Of a stretch of 64,000 nucleotides of DNA, positions 1 through 8,059 are shown one piece after another. The DNA is taken from NCBI GenBank assembly GCA_947259915.1, contig CAMYOC010000042.1, positions 1-64,000 of the forward strand, read 5' to 3'. The stretch is from an uncultured Gammaproteobacteria bacterium. GTDB lineage: Bacteria > Pseudomonadota > Gammaproteobacteria > Steroidobacterales > XN24. Position numbers and translations under genes: made by a program. The notes beneath the pieces were generated by a model. The model saw nothing but the letters and a program-made list of their open reading frames with translations, was not told where the DNA came from and searched no databases. Positions within the stretch are counted from its first letter, which is position 1; every line of letters begins with the position of its first letter.

Positions 1-1
1 T

Positions 2-409
2 TCTCGAGGCATCGAATTTTTTGAAGTAGAGGATTCGTGGGAACCCTATGTTCCTTGCCTAGGCGAGTACGTCTTCGATTCCTTCGTCTTCCGCCTTGCC
101 TACCACGAGTTCGAAACACCGTCTGGCAATGTTCACATTATCGGAAACTGGAAAGTCACAAGCTATTGGACAGGTGTGAACTCTGGCTGGGAGTGGATCG
201 GGCACGGTAATAGCCCCGGTGTGGAGAATTATAAGCTAGAAAAGGGAGAGGTGATTCAGTATGTCTCTAATTATCTATACAAACCCCTAAGTTCAGGTGC
301 GCCCCGGGTTAAGGTCCAGTTCCGATTCAAGTTGACCGTGAACGCGAACGGCGAGTTCGTGGTCGACAGGTTTGACGAGTCCTTCCGCTGCCTGGGTTCT
401 AACAAATAG
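2..409 (+). CDS. C-terminal part of an unrecognised protein (cut by window edge)
   Basis: An open frame enters from the left edge and runs about 135 residues to a TAG at 407-409. There is no start codon at the edge, so this is the 3' end of a longer gene. The visible part is rich in aromatic residues (WEPY, SYWTG, GWEWIGHG) and ends in an apparently beta-rich stretch (VKVQFRFKLTV). It could be an extracytoplasmic beta-sandwich protein, but I recognise no family. A GC-rich hairpin follows nine bases after the stop, which supports a real gene end here. Confidence 0.6.
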   Translation, partial: SRGIEFFEVEDSWEPYVPCLGEYVFDSFVFRLAYHEFETPSGNVHIIGNWKVTSYWTGVNSGWEWIGHGNSPGVENYKLEKGEVIQYVSNYLYKPLSSGAPRVKVQFRFKLTVNANGEFVVDRFDESFRCLGSNK

Positions 410-417
410 GGAAGTTC

Positions 418-444
418 GAAGCCCCGGCCGGCGGTCGGGGCTTC
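418..444 (+). terminator. GC-rich hairpin after the first gene
   Basis: GAAGCCCCG pairs with CGGGGCTTC around a 9-base loop, directly behind the stop at 409. The tail is weak (CTCCTGT), so termination efficiency is uncertain. Confidence 0.55.
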
Positions 445-581
445 TCCTGTCCGCGTGTGACCGCTTCTGGCCGAAAGCAGAAGTTGGAGTAGTTAACTTC
501 TGAACGGCCGCTTCCGACCCACAGTTGGGCTGGGAAACACCGTCGCCCCCCCCCCGGTGAAAACACGACGCGGGTCAGCGC

Positions 582-646
582 AGTTCGGTCCAGGTTCGGC
601 TTGGGTCCGCCTAGTTCGGTTTGGGTTCGGTCCAGGTTCGGTTGGG
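582..646 (+). repeat. Degenerate GGTTCGG tandem repeat
   Basis: The motif TTCGG recurs about seven times, often as GTTCGGTCCAGGTTCGG or GTTCGGTTTGG, inside the gene-free stretch 445-822. A short open frame across it is low-complexity and has no ribosome site, so I treat this as non-coding repeat. Nothing else is visible between 445 and 822. Confidence 0.5.
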
Positions 647-822
647 GAAATTCACAAGCCCCTATCCTACATGATCTTTTCGAAAATCACTAGGCAATTT
701 TCAGAGCAAATTTCTCGGCAGAGGTTCGGAATAGGTTCGGTTTCGGCGGAGAAGCAGAAGGGCCAACAAAAAAAGCGTTAGGATTCTTAAGCTTTCTCAC
801 ACAGCACGGAAGTGTTCCTGGT

Positions 823-944
823 ACTCATAATCCCTTGGTCCCAGGTTCGAGTCCTGGCGGGCCCACCATTTTTCCTTGTCGGACAACCGGATACGTCGCT
901 GTCGGGGGCGATGAGATCAGGGGATTGCGATCTCTTGGTCGGTG
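823..944 (+). repeat. tRNA-Met 3' fragment plus downstream tail (T block, copy 1)
   Basis: Positions 823-868 match the 3' part of an elongator-type tRNA: CAT anticodon context, T-arm CCAGG-TTCGAGT-CCTGG, acceptor strand CGGGCCC, A and CCA. The 5' half that should pair (GGGCCCG start) is absent upstream, so this is not a working tRNA. The following 75 bases (CCTTGTCGGACAACCGG, GATGAGATCAGGGGAT) recur at 18187, 19433 and 20930. Tail copies that share a tRNA 3' end are typical of attachment sites or of duplicated tRNA ends. Confidence 0.7.
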
Positions 945-1031
945 TATAGAGTGGCGGCCGCTTGAGCCGACGGACCGCAGATTGCGAACGCTCTGGATAA
1001 CCTTCCCCAGCATATAGGACAAGAGCCCCGT

Positions 1032-2207
1032 CTACGGAATGCACTCCAGGCTCTGGTGGCGACGAACCCACTGGTCGACTTCCTTACGCATCGAGACACG
1101 CGCCTGAGTTTCGCCGTATTCTCGGATTGCATCAATGTAGCGATGGAAAATGGTGGGATTGGTCGCCAGGACTAACTCGTATCGCTGGGAATCTTCAGCT
1201 GCGTCGACTCGACGCTGGTACTCATTTTGATACTTCTTCCAGACGGCGGCCGCGCGTTGCTTTTCGCCCAGCGACTCGAGCGCCTGCCGTTGCATGGCTA
1301 GTGCTATGGATTGCGCGAGTACGTTTTTGCTCTCGCGCTCGCTCAATTCCCCATAAGCCAGACAGGCTTCCGCCCACTCCCGTGCCAGCGGCCCCGCAGC
1401 CCCTTCCTCACACATGAGCATTTCAGCCTGATAGGAGCGAATGGGAAGAGCGCTGAAGGTGAAGGCGTAAGTCTGGCGTTCGGGGAGGGACAGATCGCTG
1501 GCCGCAGCCAGGGCACGTCCAACCATGTCGATCGTGTCGGGCCAATAGATCCGGCTTTCCGATGCCGAGGCGGCCCGCCGCATGGCGTAGAGCGCCGCGC
1601 CCTTGTCTCCCGCTGCAAAACGAGTTACTGCAGCGCGGATCCAGGCTTCGCCGTTTTGACTGTCCAGACTCAGCAGTCGGTCTTGCCATGCCTGCAGGGG
1701 GCAGTCCACTTCCGATGGCGCCTGTTCACAAAACTCCACGGCACCCCAGAGATGCAAAACATTATCCTTTCCTGCTGCGACGGCACGGCTGATGAGCTCT
1801 ACTCGTTTCGCCGGGTCTCTCTCCAGAATAGCCGCCACATGTAGATGTTCCGGATTCTCGGAAACGACCAGACGCGCTTTGATGTTGTCCTTCAGAGCCT
1901 CGAAATCCCCCACAACCTCATCCGGCTCGAGCGCCGAACTTTCCGCTTTGGCTTCTTGCTCCAACAGTTCTTCATATATGCACAAGTCCTCTATCGAGAA
2001 CTCGGCCGCCTCTGCGGAATAGGCGTCATCCGAAAGCATGGGTACGGTCACGACTGCCGGGACACCTTGTGCCGGGGTCACCGTGCGAGGTTCGCCGGGC
2101 TGCGGGGACGTGGCAGATGTCCATGGGCGAAGGAGGAACATCAGACCGGCCGCAGCTATGACGAGTACGACGGCAGCAAGCCCTCGCTGTGCAGCGATTC
2201 TGGTCAT
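1032..2207 (-). CDS. Membrane-anchored TPR-like protein of unknown function
   Basis: 391 residues. An N-terminal membrane segment (about residues 8-26, LAAVVLVIAAAGLMFLL) is followed by a Pro/Thr-rich linker and a long, mostly helical domain with alternating Ala-rich helices that looks like degenerate tetratricopeptide repeats (for example AWIRAAVTRFAAGDKGAALYAM). I find no catalytic motif. It most likely sits in the inner membrane with the helical part in the periplasm. It is a lone gene: the 3' end lies next to the tRNA-tail block and the 5' side carries hairpin repeats. Confidence 0.75.
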   Translation of the reverse strand: MTRIAAQRGLAAVVLVIAAAGLMFLLRPWTSATSPQPGEPRTVTPAQGVPAVVTVPMLSDDAYSAEAAEFSIEDLCIYEELLEQEAKAESSALEPDEVVGDFEALKDNIKARLVVSENPEHLHVAAILERDPAKRVELISRAVAAGKDNVLHLWGAVEFCEQAPSEVDCPLQAWQDRLLSLDSQNGEAWIRAAVTRFAAGDKGAALYAMRRAASASESRIYWPDTIDMVGRALAAASDLSLPERQTYAFTFSALPIRSYQAEMLMCEEGAAGPLAREWAEACLAYGELSERESKNVLAQSIALAMQRQALESLGEKQRAAAVWKKYQNEYQRRVDAAEDSQRYELVLATNPTIFHRYIDAIREYGETQARVSMRKEVDQWVRRHQSLECIP

Positions 2208-2294
2208 CGGGCCAGTATATCGTTCGGCTGGAGGGTCGTCAGAAACAGCCCGCAGAATTCAAGCGCATTCTGACGGAGACGCAAGAAAAATGGC

Positions 2295-2333
2295 GAGAAA
2301 AATGGGGTCAGAGTACTTTGTTGCCCGGCCGTT
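2295..2333 (+). repeat. Left half of GGGGTCAGAGTAC hairpin element (family A), truncated
   Basis: AAAATGGGGTCAGAGTAC followed by TTTGTTGCCCG matches the first 39 bases of the complete copies at 7006 and 7736. The right half is missing and is replaced by a member of another hairpin family (2336-2405). Confidence 0.7.
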
Positions 2334-2335
2334 AG

Positions 2336-2405
2336 AAAAAGTGTCAGGTTTATTTTTTCCTTTTGCATCAGCTAACGGCAACAAATAAACCTGACACCAT
2401 TTTTA
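2336..2405 (+). repeat. Hairpin element with AGGTTTATT ends (family B)
   Basis: GTGTCAGGTTTATT at 2341 is inverted as AATAAACCTGACAC at 2385-2398, separated by about 30 bases. The same ends occur at 9967-10026, and left halves at 21055 and 26174. The size and perfect inverted ends resemble REP/MITE-type non-autonomous elements. Confidence 0.7.
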
Positions 2406-2439
2406 AACCGAATTCAACTCTAATACGGAGCTTCCTCGG

Positions 2440-2775
2440 ATGGGACTCATGATGAACCGCCCATCTCACGGTTTCAGGCTGAAGCTGGTGTTGACAGCGG
2501 CGATAACTATGGCCGGGTGCTCGGCGTTACTTGAAGGGACAGCGGAATCCTACCGTCCCACCGAGAACTCGTTTGTTTTTGAAGGCGTCGAATACCCTCC
2601 AACATCCAGAACATGGCGGTGGCCAAGAGTCATTGGGCTCTCTAAGGTCACTCTGAGTTTCCGTGAAACCGAAGAGGGGAAGTGGTTCTACTAGCTCAGA
2701 GGTCCCTATGCGGTTACGGCTCACTTCAAGACTGAATCCGGTGACTTTGACGAAGTGATAGCGATCGGGGGATAG
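2440..2775 (+). pseudogene. Small lipoprotein gene interrupted by an in-frame TAG
   Basis: A start at 2440 (CGGAG nine bases upstream) gives an N-terminal signal with lipobox (AAITMAGC, about residues 20-27) and then 57 residues to TAG at 2692-2694. The same frame continues without other stops for 26 plausible residues (LRGPYAVTAHFK, SGDFDEVIAIGG) to TAG at 2773. The downstream part reads like the natural end of the protein, so the first TAG is probably a nonsense mutation. If functional, the product would be an 84-residue lipoprotein. Family not recognised. Confidence 0.5.
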
Positions 2776-2809
2776 TCACCACAGTTACCGGGGCCGAAAC
2801 CGAAAAGAT

Positions 2810-2832
2810 AAAGTCACTGTCCCTGTAATTCG
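2810..2832 (+). repeat. Fragment of GGGACAGTGAC hairpin family (family C), right end
   Basis: AAGTCACTGTCCCTGTAATTC resembles the right end of the complete copies at 10036 and 18041 (GAGTCACTGTCCCGAAATTC). The left end is missing. Confidence 0.45.
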
Positions 2833-2870
2833 TAATTCCATCGCGGGCATCTATCGACACCTAGGGAGAA

Positions 2871-2896
2871 CCCCGCCGGAGCGGGGCTCTTCTTTT
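2871..2896 (+). terminator. Rho-independent terminator
   Basis: CCCCGC-CGGA-GCGGGG followed by CTCTTCTTTT. It lies between the broken lipoprotein (plus strand) and the end of the esterase gene (minus strand) and is oriented for the plus strand. Confidence 0.8.
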
Positions 2897-2939
2897 GGCG
2901 CCAAAAGGCCGCGAGGGCAAAACAAACGATGCTTGCTAT

Positions 2940-3839
2940 TTACCGGGCATCGCACCTCAGGCCACCACTGTGGTGCCTCAGAGCATTCACCGCGGACTCA
3001 GCCAGCAATGCGTGGAAGCGGGAGGTCACGTGAACCCCGTCCCACCAAAGAGATACGTTCGGGTCGCCATCCACATATAGCGCGGGATCAGTAATGTTCG
3101 TGAACCCGTACGCTTGCGGATCGGCCAGCACGTCTAGGAGGAGCTGATGAGCGTCCACGGGATAGAAATGCGCTGACGGATACATGCACTTAACTTCCCG
3201 TAAAGCCGCTAGCAGTGCCTCGTTTTGCGCTGAGCTAAGAGAATTGAGAGTATCAGAGGGTATTTCGAGCGCATTGAAGCCGCCACCAGCCAAGCCGTCC
3301 GGTGTCAAACCAAGCGGCAGCATGTTCACGATGAGAAAGTGTTTGGCCCCGGCCTCGATCAGCGCAGAAGCCTGCGCCGCTACGTTCACCGCCGGCACCG
3401 ACGGATCCGTCTCACCCCCGAGAAAGTCATTGGTCCCGACCCAGAAAACGAACAGGGCATTGCCCGCGCCTGATATCCTACCGGCCTCGTCCAAATACTC
3501 GCCGACCTGCTGGCCTGTGCTGCCGAGAAAGAACACACCATCGCCAAAGCCGGAGTCTGCACCTGCTTGTGCATAATTCGAGCCACCGATGCTGCTGGGT
3601 TCCATGCCAGGTACGTGCTTATATTCACCGGCGAGATAGTCAGTCCAGTTAAGGCCATCACCAATACGTCCGTTCGTGAACCACGGATCTTCTGCTGGCT
3701 GCCCGATCAGATAATAGAGATTGCCGACATCCGTGTAACTGTCACCAAAAACCACAATTGACTTTGGCGTTGTGGCCTGTGCGGAGAAAGCTGCGAGCAG
3801 CAACCCTAAGAATAGCGAAACGAATAGATACCTCTTCAT
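2940..3839 (-). CDS. Secreted SGNH/GDSL esterase-lipase
   Basis: A GDSL-type serine hydrolase, likely cleaving ester-linked lipids or acyl groups outside the cytoplasm. The start at 3839 is chosen because AAGGAGG lies 9 bases upstream and the protein then begins with a Sec signal peptide (MKRYLFVSLFLGLLLAAFSAQA). Block I is FGDSYTDVGN with the nucleophile Ser, block II has the Gly of GGSNYAQAG, block III is GTND, and block V is DGVHVTS with the catalytic Asp and His near the C-terminus. Length (299 residues) is normal for the family. It is a lone gene with its own ribosome site. Confidence 0.88.
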   Translation of the reverse strand: MKRYLFVSLFLGLLLAAFSAQATTPKSIVVFGDSYTDVGNLYYLIGQPAEDPWFTNGRIGDGLNWTDYLAGEYKHVPGMEPSSIGGSNYAQAGADSGFGDGVFFLGSTGQQVGEYLDEAGRISGAGNALFVFWVGTNDFLGGETDPSVPAVNVAAQASALIEAGAKHFLIVNMLPLGLTPDGLAGGGFNALEIPSDTLNSLSSAQNEALLAALREVKCMYPSAHFYPVDAHQLLLDVLADPQAYGFTNITDPALYVDGDPNVSLWWDGVHVTSRFHALLAESAVNALRHHSGGLRCDAR

Positions 3840-4166
3840 AGCGACCGCCCTCCTTGTCGTCGCAACGACACTTTGTGCCACCCCTTCGTTCTTCAGCTGC
3901 ATGCTTGTGATCAGCCATGCAGCTGGCCGGCATGCCAGCGTCGTCCTTCGTGGCAGAAGATGTCGCGGAGGGCGCCGAAAGCGCCGGTACTCCTGGAAGA
4001 CTCGACATTGCATCGAGGCCTTCTATTAACCCATAGCTGATGGATGGCATGGGGTCTATACCTTATTGTGAATATTTTTTTACGCAATGGGAGTTCGGAC
4101 GTTGACTGTCCGGATCCAACCTATTGCAGTTGGCGGAGCAGGAGGTCAATCCGCATTGCTGCCGAA

Positions 4167-4385
4167 CTATCCCAAAGGGTCGGAAGCGGACCTTCCCTTG
4201 GTGGCGGCGCCGAAGGCGTCATAGGTCGCCGTCCACACACGGCTGCCGGTCTCATCACTCAACGCCCGCAGAGTGCCCGGTTGGTCGTTGTGGAACCAGT
4301 GAACCGCATCCGCCGCGCGCTCGACGACTGCCAGCGGCTGGCTGTTCAGGCAGACAAACTCCCGGACCGGCTGGCCAGCACCATC
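4167..4385 (-). pseudogene. Remnant of an RHS/YD-repeat protein
   Basis: Read on the minus strand, 72 residues between two stops give the conserved RHS core pattern: DGAGQPVREFV, LNSQPLAVVE, VHWFHNDQPGTLRALSDETG and VWTATYDAFGAAT. In intact RHS proteins this segment precedes the PGQYYDxETGLHYN motif and the toxic C-terminus; here a stop follows and no such motif is visible. There is no start codon and the usual long upstream part is missing, so this is a decayed fragment of a polymorphic-toxin or wall-associated gene. The rest of 3840-4733 shows nothing else except a weak hairpin at 4593. Confidence 0.7.
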
Positions 4386-4592
4386 GAGTACGGCTGGGAG
4401 CGCCGGTCAAACATCAGACAAAACTGGTCTCTGGCCCCCTGTCTTTTTCACTTTTGGCCGACTGCAAAAGAAGGGGCCGACCCAAATCAGGCGGCCGCGA
4501 AACTGCAGGTGAGATTTGTCGAGTGCAGTTAATAACTATCGCGGCGAAGCTACGATATCTATTGATGGCAGTATTTCGGTTCTGAAGAGAAT

Positions 4593-4614
4593 CCCGTCGT
4601 CCTGGCGGGGTTTT
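4593..4614 (+). terminator. Weak hairpin with T-run
   Basis: CCCG and CGGG flank a short loop and are followed by GTTTTCTTTTG. It could end transcription from the decayed region upstream of the TPR gene. Confidence 0.35.
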
Positions 4615-4733
4615 CTTTTGTTTCTTCCATCCACGCCCGGCAGACAGCGATCTTCACCGAGGCCGGGCAATCGACAAGTCGGCTGCTTTCCCCCATGCTC
4701 TTCTGAACGAACGGAGACGCGACAACAAGAACC

Positions 4734-6983
4734 ATGTCGTTCTACGAGGAACTAAAACGACGCAACGTCGCCAGAGTGGCGGTGCTTTATGTGATCGCCT
4801 CGTGGCTACTGTTGCAGGTGACGGATGTGCTGTCGTCGCTGCTGCCGGTTCCGGAATGGACTGGTTCTTTCGTCGTCATGTTGCTGCTCCTGGGCTTCTT
4901 TCCGGTGATGATCTTCTCCTGGGTCTATGAAATAACGCCGGAGGGCTTAAAGCGCGAGAAGGACATCGACCGCAGCCAGTCCATCGCACCTGAGACCGGG
5001 CGCAAGATCAACGTCCTGATCATCGTCATGCTGGCCTTGGCGATCGGTGGGTTGGTCGTTGATCGGCTCATCCCGGAGACAACAACCGTTTCCGCTACGT
5101 CGACGATCGATCAGCCCGGTGAGACCGAAGCGATCGATGAGACACAGTCGGCCGCCGGCAAGCCCGTCCCGACCCCGGGCCACTCCATCGCTGTGCTGCC
5201 TTTCGTCAACATGTCCAACGATCCCGAACAGGAATATTTCTCGGATGGTATTTCCGAGGAACTGCTGAATGTGCTGGCGCAGTACCCGAACTTGCGGGTC
5301 GCCGCGCGCACCTCGTCATTCCAGTTTAAGGGACAGAACCCGGACATAGCAGACATCGCGGAAAAGCTCCACGTCAACCACGTGCTGGAAGGGTCGGTGC
5401 GAAAATCCGGCAACACCCTGCGCATTACCACCCAGTTGATCGAGGCGGACACCGGCTTCCACCTGTGGTCGGAAACCTACGACCGCGAACTGATCGATGT
5501 ATTCGCCATCCAGGACGAGATCTCCGCCGCCATTGGCGATGCACTGAAGATCCAGCTTGCGCTGGACGGCGGCACTGGCAAGACATCGCCCACCGTGCTG
5601 GTAGCTTCCGACACCGCGGCATTTGACGCCTACATGCAGGGCCGCCAACTGATCAACCTTCGTGGCAAGCAAAATCTCGATGAGGCTGTCACTCATCTGG
5701 AACGAGCCCTGGCACTCGATCCGACCTATGCCCCAGCACACGCTCAGTTGGCTATCGCGATCTCACTACTCAGCAACGACCCCGGCTCGTATGGCGATTT
5801 CACGCTTGAAGAGGTAAGACGACGCGCGATACCCCACATTGAACGGGCTCTGGAACTGGACGAACGACTCCCGGAAGCGTTCGCTGCCCGTACGATGCTC
5901 GGTTTGCGAAATGCGGATTTTGATGCTGTCATTTTGAATGCAGAGCGTACGCTGGAACTGAATCCCAGCTACGCTGACGTACTCAACTGGCTGTACCTCG
6001 GTTACAGCGCTATCGGGCAGTATGTTGAAGCCTCTGAGACCCTTGATCGACTACTTGTCGTAGATCCTCTGTCCATCGTCGGTCGTTCTAACAGCGCCCG
6101 GAACCCGGCGTTTCTTGAACGGCAGACGGAAGCCGCCCTCGCCATGGCAGACAGCATTTACGAGCAGAACCCGCGGTTTGCCTTTTCGACACATGCGGGG
6201 ATTTCATATTACGCGGGCGATTCCAGTGAAGCACTCGAGTGGGCCCTCAAAGCCCATAGCCTGGATCCTCAAGGCAGCACAATCCGCATTGCCATGAGCC
6301 GGACTCTGGGGCAGTTGGACCTGCTGCCCGAAGCACTCAGGCTGCCCGATGATTCGCACTACTGGGCCTATCTGAATTTGAAAATGTGGCCGGAACTCAT
6401 TGCAGTGGCCCGACAGCGACCTGGAAATAATCCCTCCGACCCAAACAAGTTGTACCTCGCCAACGCCCTGCACCTGTCCGGCGATATCGAAAACGCACAG
6501 GTCCTGTACGAAGAACTGCTGGCCTTGCATCCCAACCTGCCCATTATTGACACGACGTCGGAGACTGTTGCCGCTACAGCCAGGGCGGCACTTGGCCGCC
6601 GCAGATCGGGTGACGAGGACGGCGCCCTGGAGCTGATCGAACTGACCACAGAGGACCTGCGTCAGCGAGACCGGGCCGGGTTTGTCCACGGAGAATACTA
6701 CCGCGCCGCCGCCATGATCGCTGCGCTGGAAGGAGATGATGGTGTGGCGCTGGGGAACATCGAAAAAGCGATTGAGACCGGGCCACGCGACCCTTCGCTG
6801 TTTTCGGAACCGGCATTCGACGCTTTACGTGATTCGCCGGAGTTCCAGGCACTTGAATCCAGACTGAACTCGATACTCGCCGCGCAACGTGTCGAAGCCC
6901 TGCAGATGATCTGCTTCAACAACCCGGTTCCGGATGCGTGGCAGCCATTGCCCGAAACCTGCGCGGGAGTTGATCCTCTATAG
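4734..6983 (+). CDS. Membrane TolB-like/TPR protein
   Basis: 749 residues. The N-terminus (MSFYEELKRRNVARVAVLY) is the conserved start of a family common in marine and soil gammaproteobacteria. Three membrane segments lie near residues 14-33, 44-62 and 90-108. Residues about 148-270 form the TolB-like domain often coupled to adenylate cyclases or winged-helix regulators (IAVLPFVNMSNDPEQEYFSD, LEGSVRKSGNTLRI, LWSETYDREL). Residues about 290-720 are TPR repeats (for example LNPSYADVLNWLYLGYSAIG). No cyclase or DNA-binding domain is attached here, so a scaffold or sensory role is inferred. It is a lone gene followed by a family A element. Confidence 0.85.
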   Translation: MSFYEELKRRNVARVAVLYVIASWLLLQVTDVLSSLLPVPEWTGSFVVMLLLLGFFPVMIFSWVYEITPEGLKREKDIDRSQSIAPETGRKINVLIIVMLALAIGGLVVDRLIPETTTVSATSTIDQPGETEAIDETQSAAGKPVPTPGHSIAVLPFVNMSNDPEQEYFSDGISEELLNVLAQYPNLRVAARTSSFQFKGQNPDIADIAEKLHVNHVLEGSVRKSGNTLRITTQLIEADTGFHLWSETYDRELIDVFAIQDEISAAIGDALKIQLALDGGTGKTSPTVLVASDTAAFDAYMQGRQLINLRGKQNLDEAVTHLERALALDPTYAPAHAQLAIAISLLSNDPGSYGDFTLEEVRRRAIPHIERALELDERLPEAFAARTMLGLRNADFDAVILNAERTLELNPSYADVLNWLYLGYSAIGQYVEASETLDRLLVVDPLSIVGRSNSARNPAFLERQTEAALAMADSIYEQNPRFAFSTHAGISYYAGDSSEALEWALKAHSLDPQGSTIRIAMSRTLGQLDLLPEALRLPDDSHYWAYLNLKMWPELIAVARQRPGNNPSDPNKLYLANALHLSGDIENAQVLYEELLALHPNLPIIDTTSETVAATARAALGRRRSGDEDGALELIELTTEDLRQRDRAGFVHGEYYRAAAMIAALEGDDGVALGNIEKAIETGPRDPSLFSEPAFDALRDSPEFQALESRLNSILAAQRVEALQMICFNNPVPDAWQPLPETCAGVDPL

Positions 6984-7005
6984 GAATGCCCTGGTGCCGG
7001 TCATT

Positions 7006-7105
7006 GGGAAAAATGGGGTCAGAGTACTTTGTTGCCCGACCGTTCGCGCCGCGCCCTGGTTGACCTGATCGCGGGCAGAGAATTGTACTCTGACCCCTTA
7101 TTCCC
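7006..7105. repeat. Complete family A hairpin element (GGGGTCAGAGTAC ends)
   Basis: GGGAAAAATGGGGTCAGAGTAC on the left is matched by GTACTCTGACCCCTTATTCCC on the right, about 100 bases overall. The interior is almost identical to the copy at 7736-7835. The ends can pair into a long stem. Confidence 0.8.
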
Positions 7106-7170
7106 TCTTCGTGTCTGAGTCTGGGTGAATCGTGAGCGGCCCTGCGAAAATGTCTCTGGCCGCTGTTAAC

Positions 7171-7198
7171 TTGTCAGTGCCTTTTCTTCATATACAAT
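7171..7198 (+). promoter_or_regulatory. Candidate sigma-70 promoter of the DUF2784 gene
   Basis: TTGTCA, 16-base spacer, TACAAT, about 88 bases before the start at 7286. It is the best -35/-10 pair in the gap. Confidence 0.35.
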
Positions 7199-7285
7199 TT
7201 CCAACGACTGGGGACGACGTTATTCATCAAGAATGACGCAATTAATCACGCCTTTTAGGCCCCCTACTTGGTGTTAGGAGGCACT

Positions 7286-7714
7286 ATGGAGTCCCAGGCA
7301 CTCTATTCTTTGGTCGCCGATGCCCTACTTGTAACGCATGTACTGTTCGTAGCCTTCATGGTGTTCGGCTTGATTCTTATTTTCGTGGGTAAGTATCTGT
7401 CATGGCAGTGGGTCAGAAACCGGTGGTTCCGTGTCGCACATTTACTAGGTATGGGCGTGGTCGTTTTGCAAGCCTTGTTAGGTGTCATTTGCCCACTGAC
7501 GACTTGGGAAACGGATCTGCGATCGAAAGCGGGAGAAACTGTCTACGAGGGTTCCTTCATAAGGCACTGGTTGAACGAACTCTTGTACTATCAAGCCCCA
7601 TCGTGGGTTTTTGTGGTTTGTTACGCTGTCTTTGGTGGGCTGGTGTTGGCTAGCTGGTTTTTGGTACGGCCGCGTCGGGGAGCCAAAAGGAAGTCCCATA
7701 GGGACTTACGATGA
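7286..7714 (+). CDS. DUF2784 family inner-membrane protein
   Basis: 142 residues. The start at 7286 is set by TTAGGAGG five bases upstream. Four hydrophobic helices are visible (about residues 11-33, 53-72, 106-128 and neighbouring stretches), with the family features CPLTTWE after the second helix and FIRHWLNELLYY before the last. Function of the family is unknown to me. The gene sits alone between two nearly identical family A elements (7006 and 7736), which could have moved or amplified it. Confidence 0.8.
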   Translation: MESQALYSLVADALLVTHVLFVAFMVFGLILIFVGKYLSWQWVRNRWFRVAHLLGMGVVVLQALLGVICPLTTWETDLRSKAGETVYEGSFIRHWLNELLYYQAPSWVFVVCYAVFGGLVLASWFLVRPRRGAKRKSHRDLR

Positions 7715-7735
7715 GCCACCGAGAGGTGTCTTTTT

Positions 7736-7835
7736 TGAAAAATGGGGTCAGAGTACTTTGTTGCCCGACCGTTCGCGCCGCGCCTTGGTTGACCTGATCG
7801 CGGACAGAGAAATGTACTCTGACCCCTTATTCCCC
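7736..7835. repeat. Complete family A hairpin element, second copy
   Basis: AAAAATGGGGTCAGAGTAC to GTACTCTGACCCCTTATTCCC. It differs from the first copy at only a few interior positions. It begins about 20 bases after the DUF2784 stop. The remaining 7836-8059 holds no recognisable gene. Confidence 0.8.
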
Positions 7836-8059
7836 ATAATCGGGTTAGCGTGCCGGGGGTAACTATGAAACCAGACCCGGCAGATGCCGGCCTGTTCACC
7901 TCAGCGCGGTTGCAGGGTAGTCGGCCTTGGCTGCTTCGGATCGTCGGCCGACTCTAGGCTCGACAGCTGGGCCGATAGGCATAAAATTACCTCCGGCACC
8001 GTCTTCTACTAGTCTTCTATCATCCACTGAGGTACTAGCATGAGATCAGGTTTTTCAAG

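Noticed and set aside
557-781. A 74-residue open frame
   Set aside because: It runs through the GGTTCGG repeat, is low complexity and has no ribosome site.
823-868. A complete tRNA-Met gene
   Set aside because: Only the part from the anticodon loop to CCA is present; upstream there is no strand able to pair with CGGGCCC and no D-arm.
787-1071. Open frames reading PARTRTWDQG or GPPGLEPGTKG on the minus strand (also at 17990-18273)
   Set aside because: These are the well-known false proteins produced by reading the antisense of a tRNA T-arm and acceptor end; the sequence is tRNA-derived.
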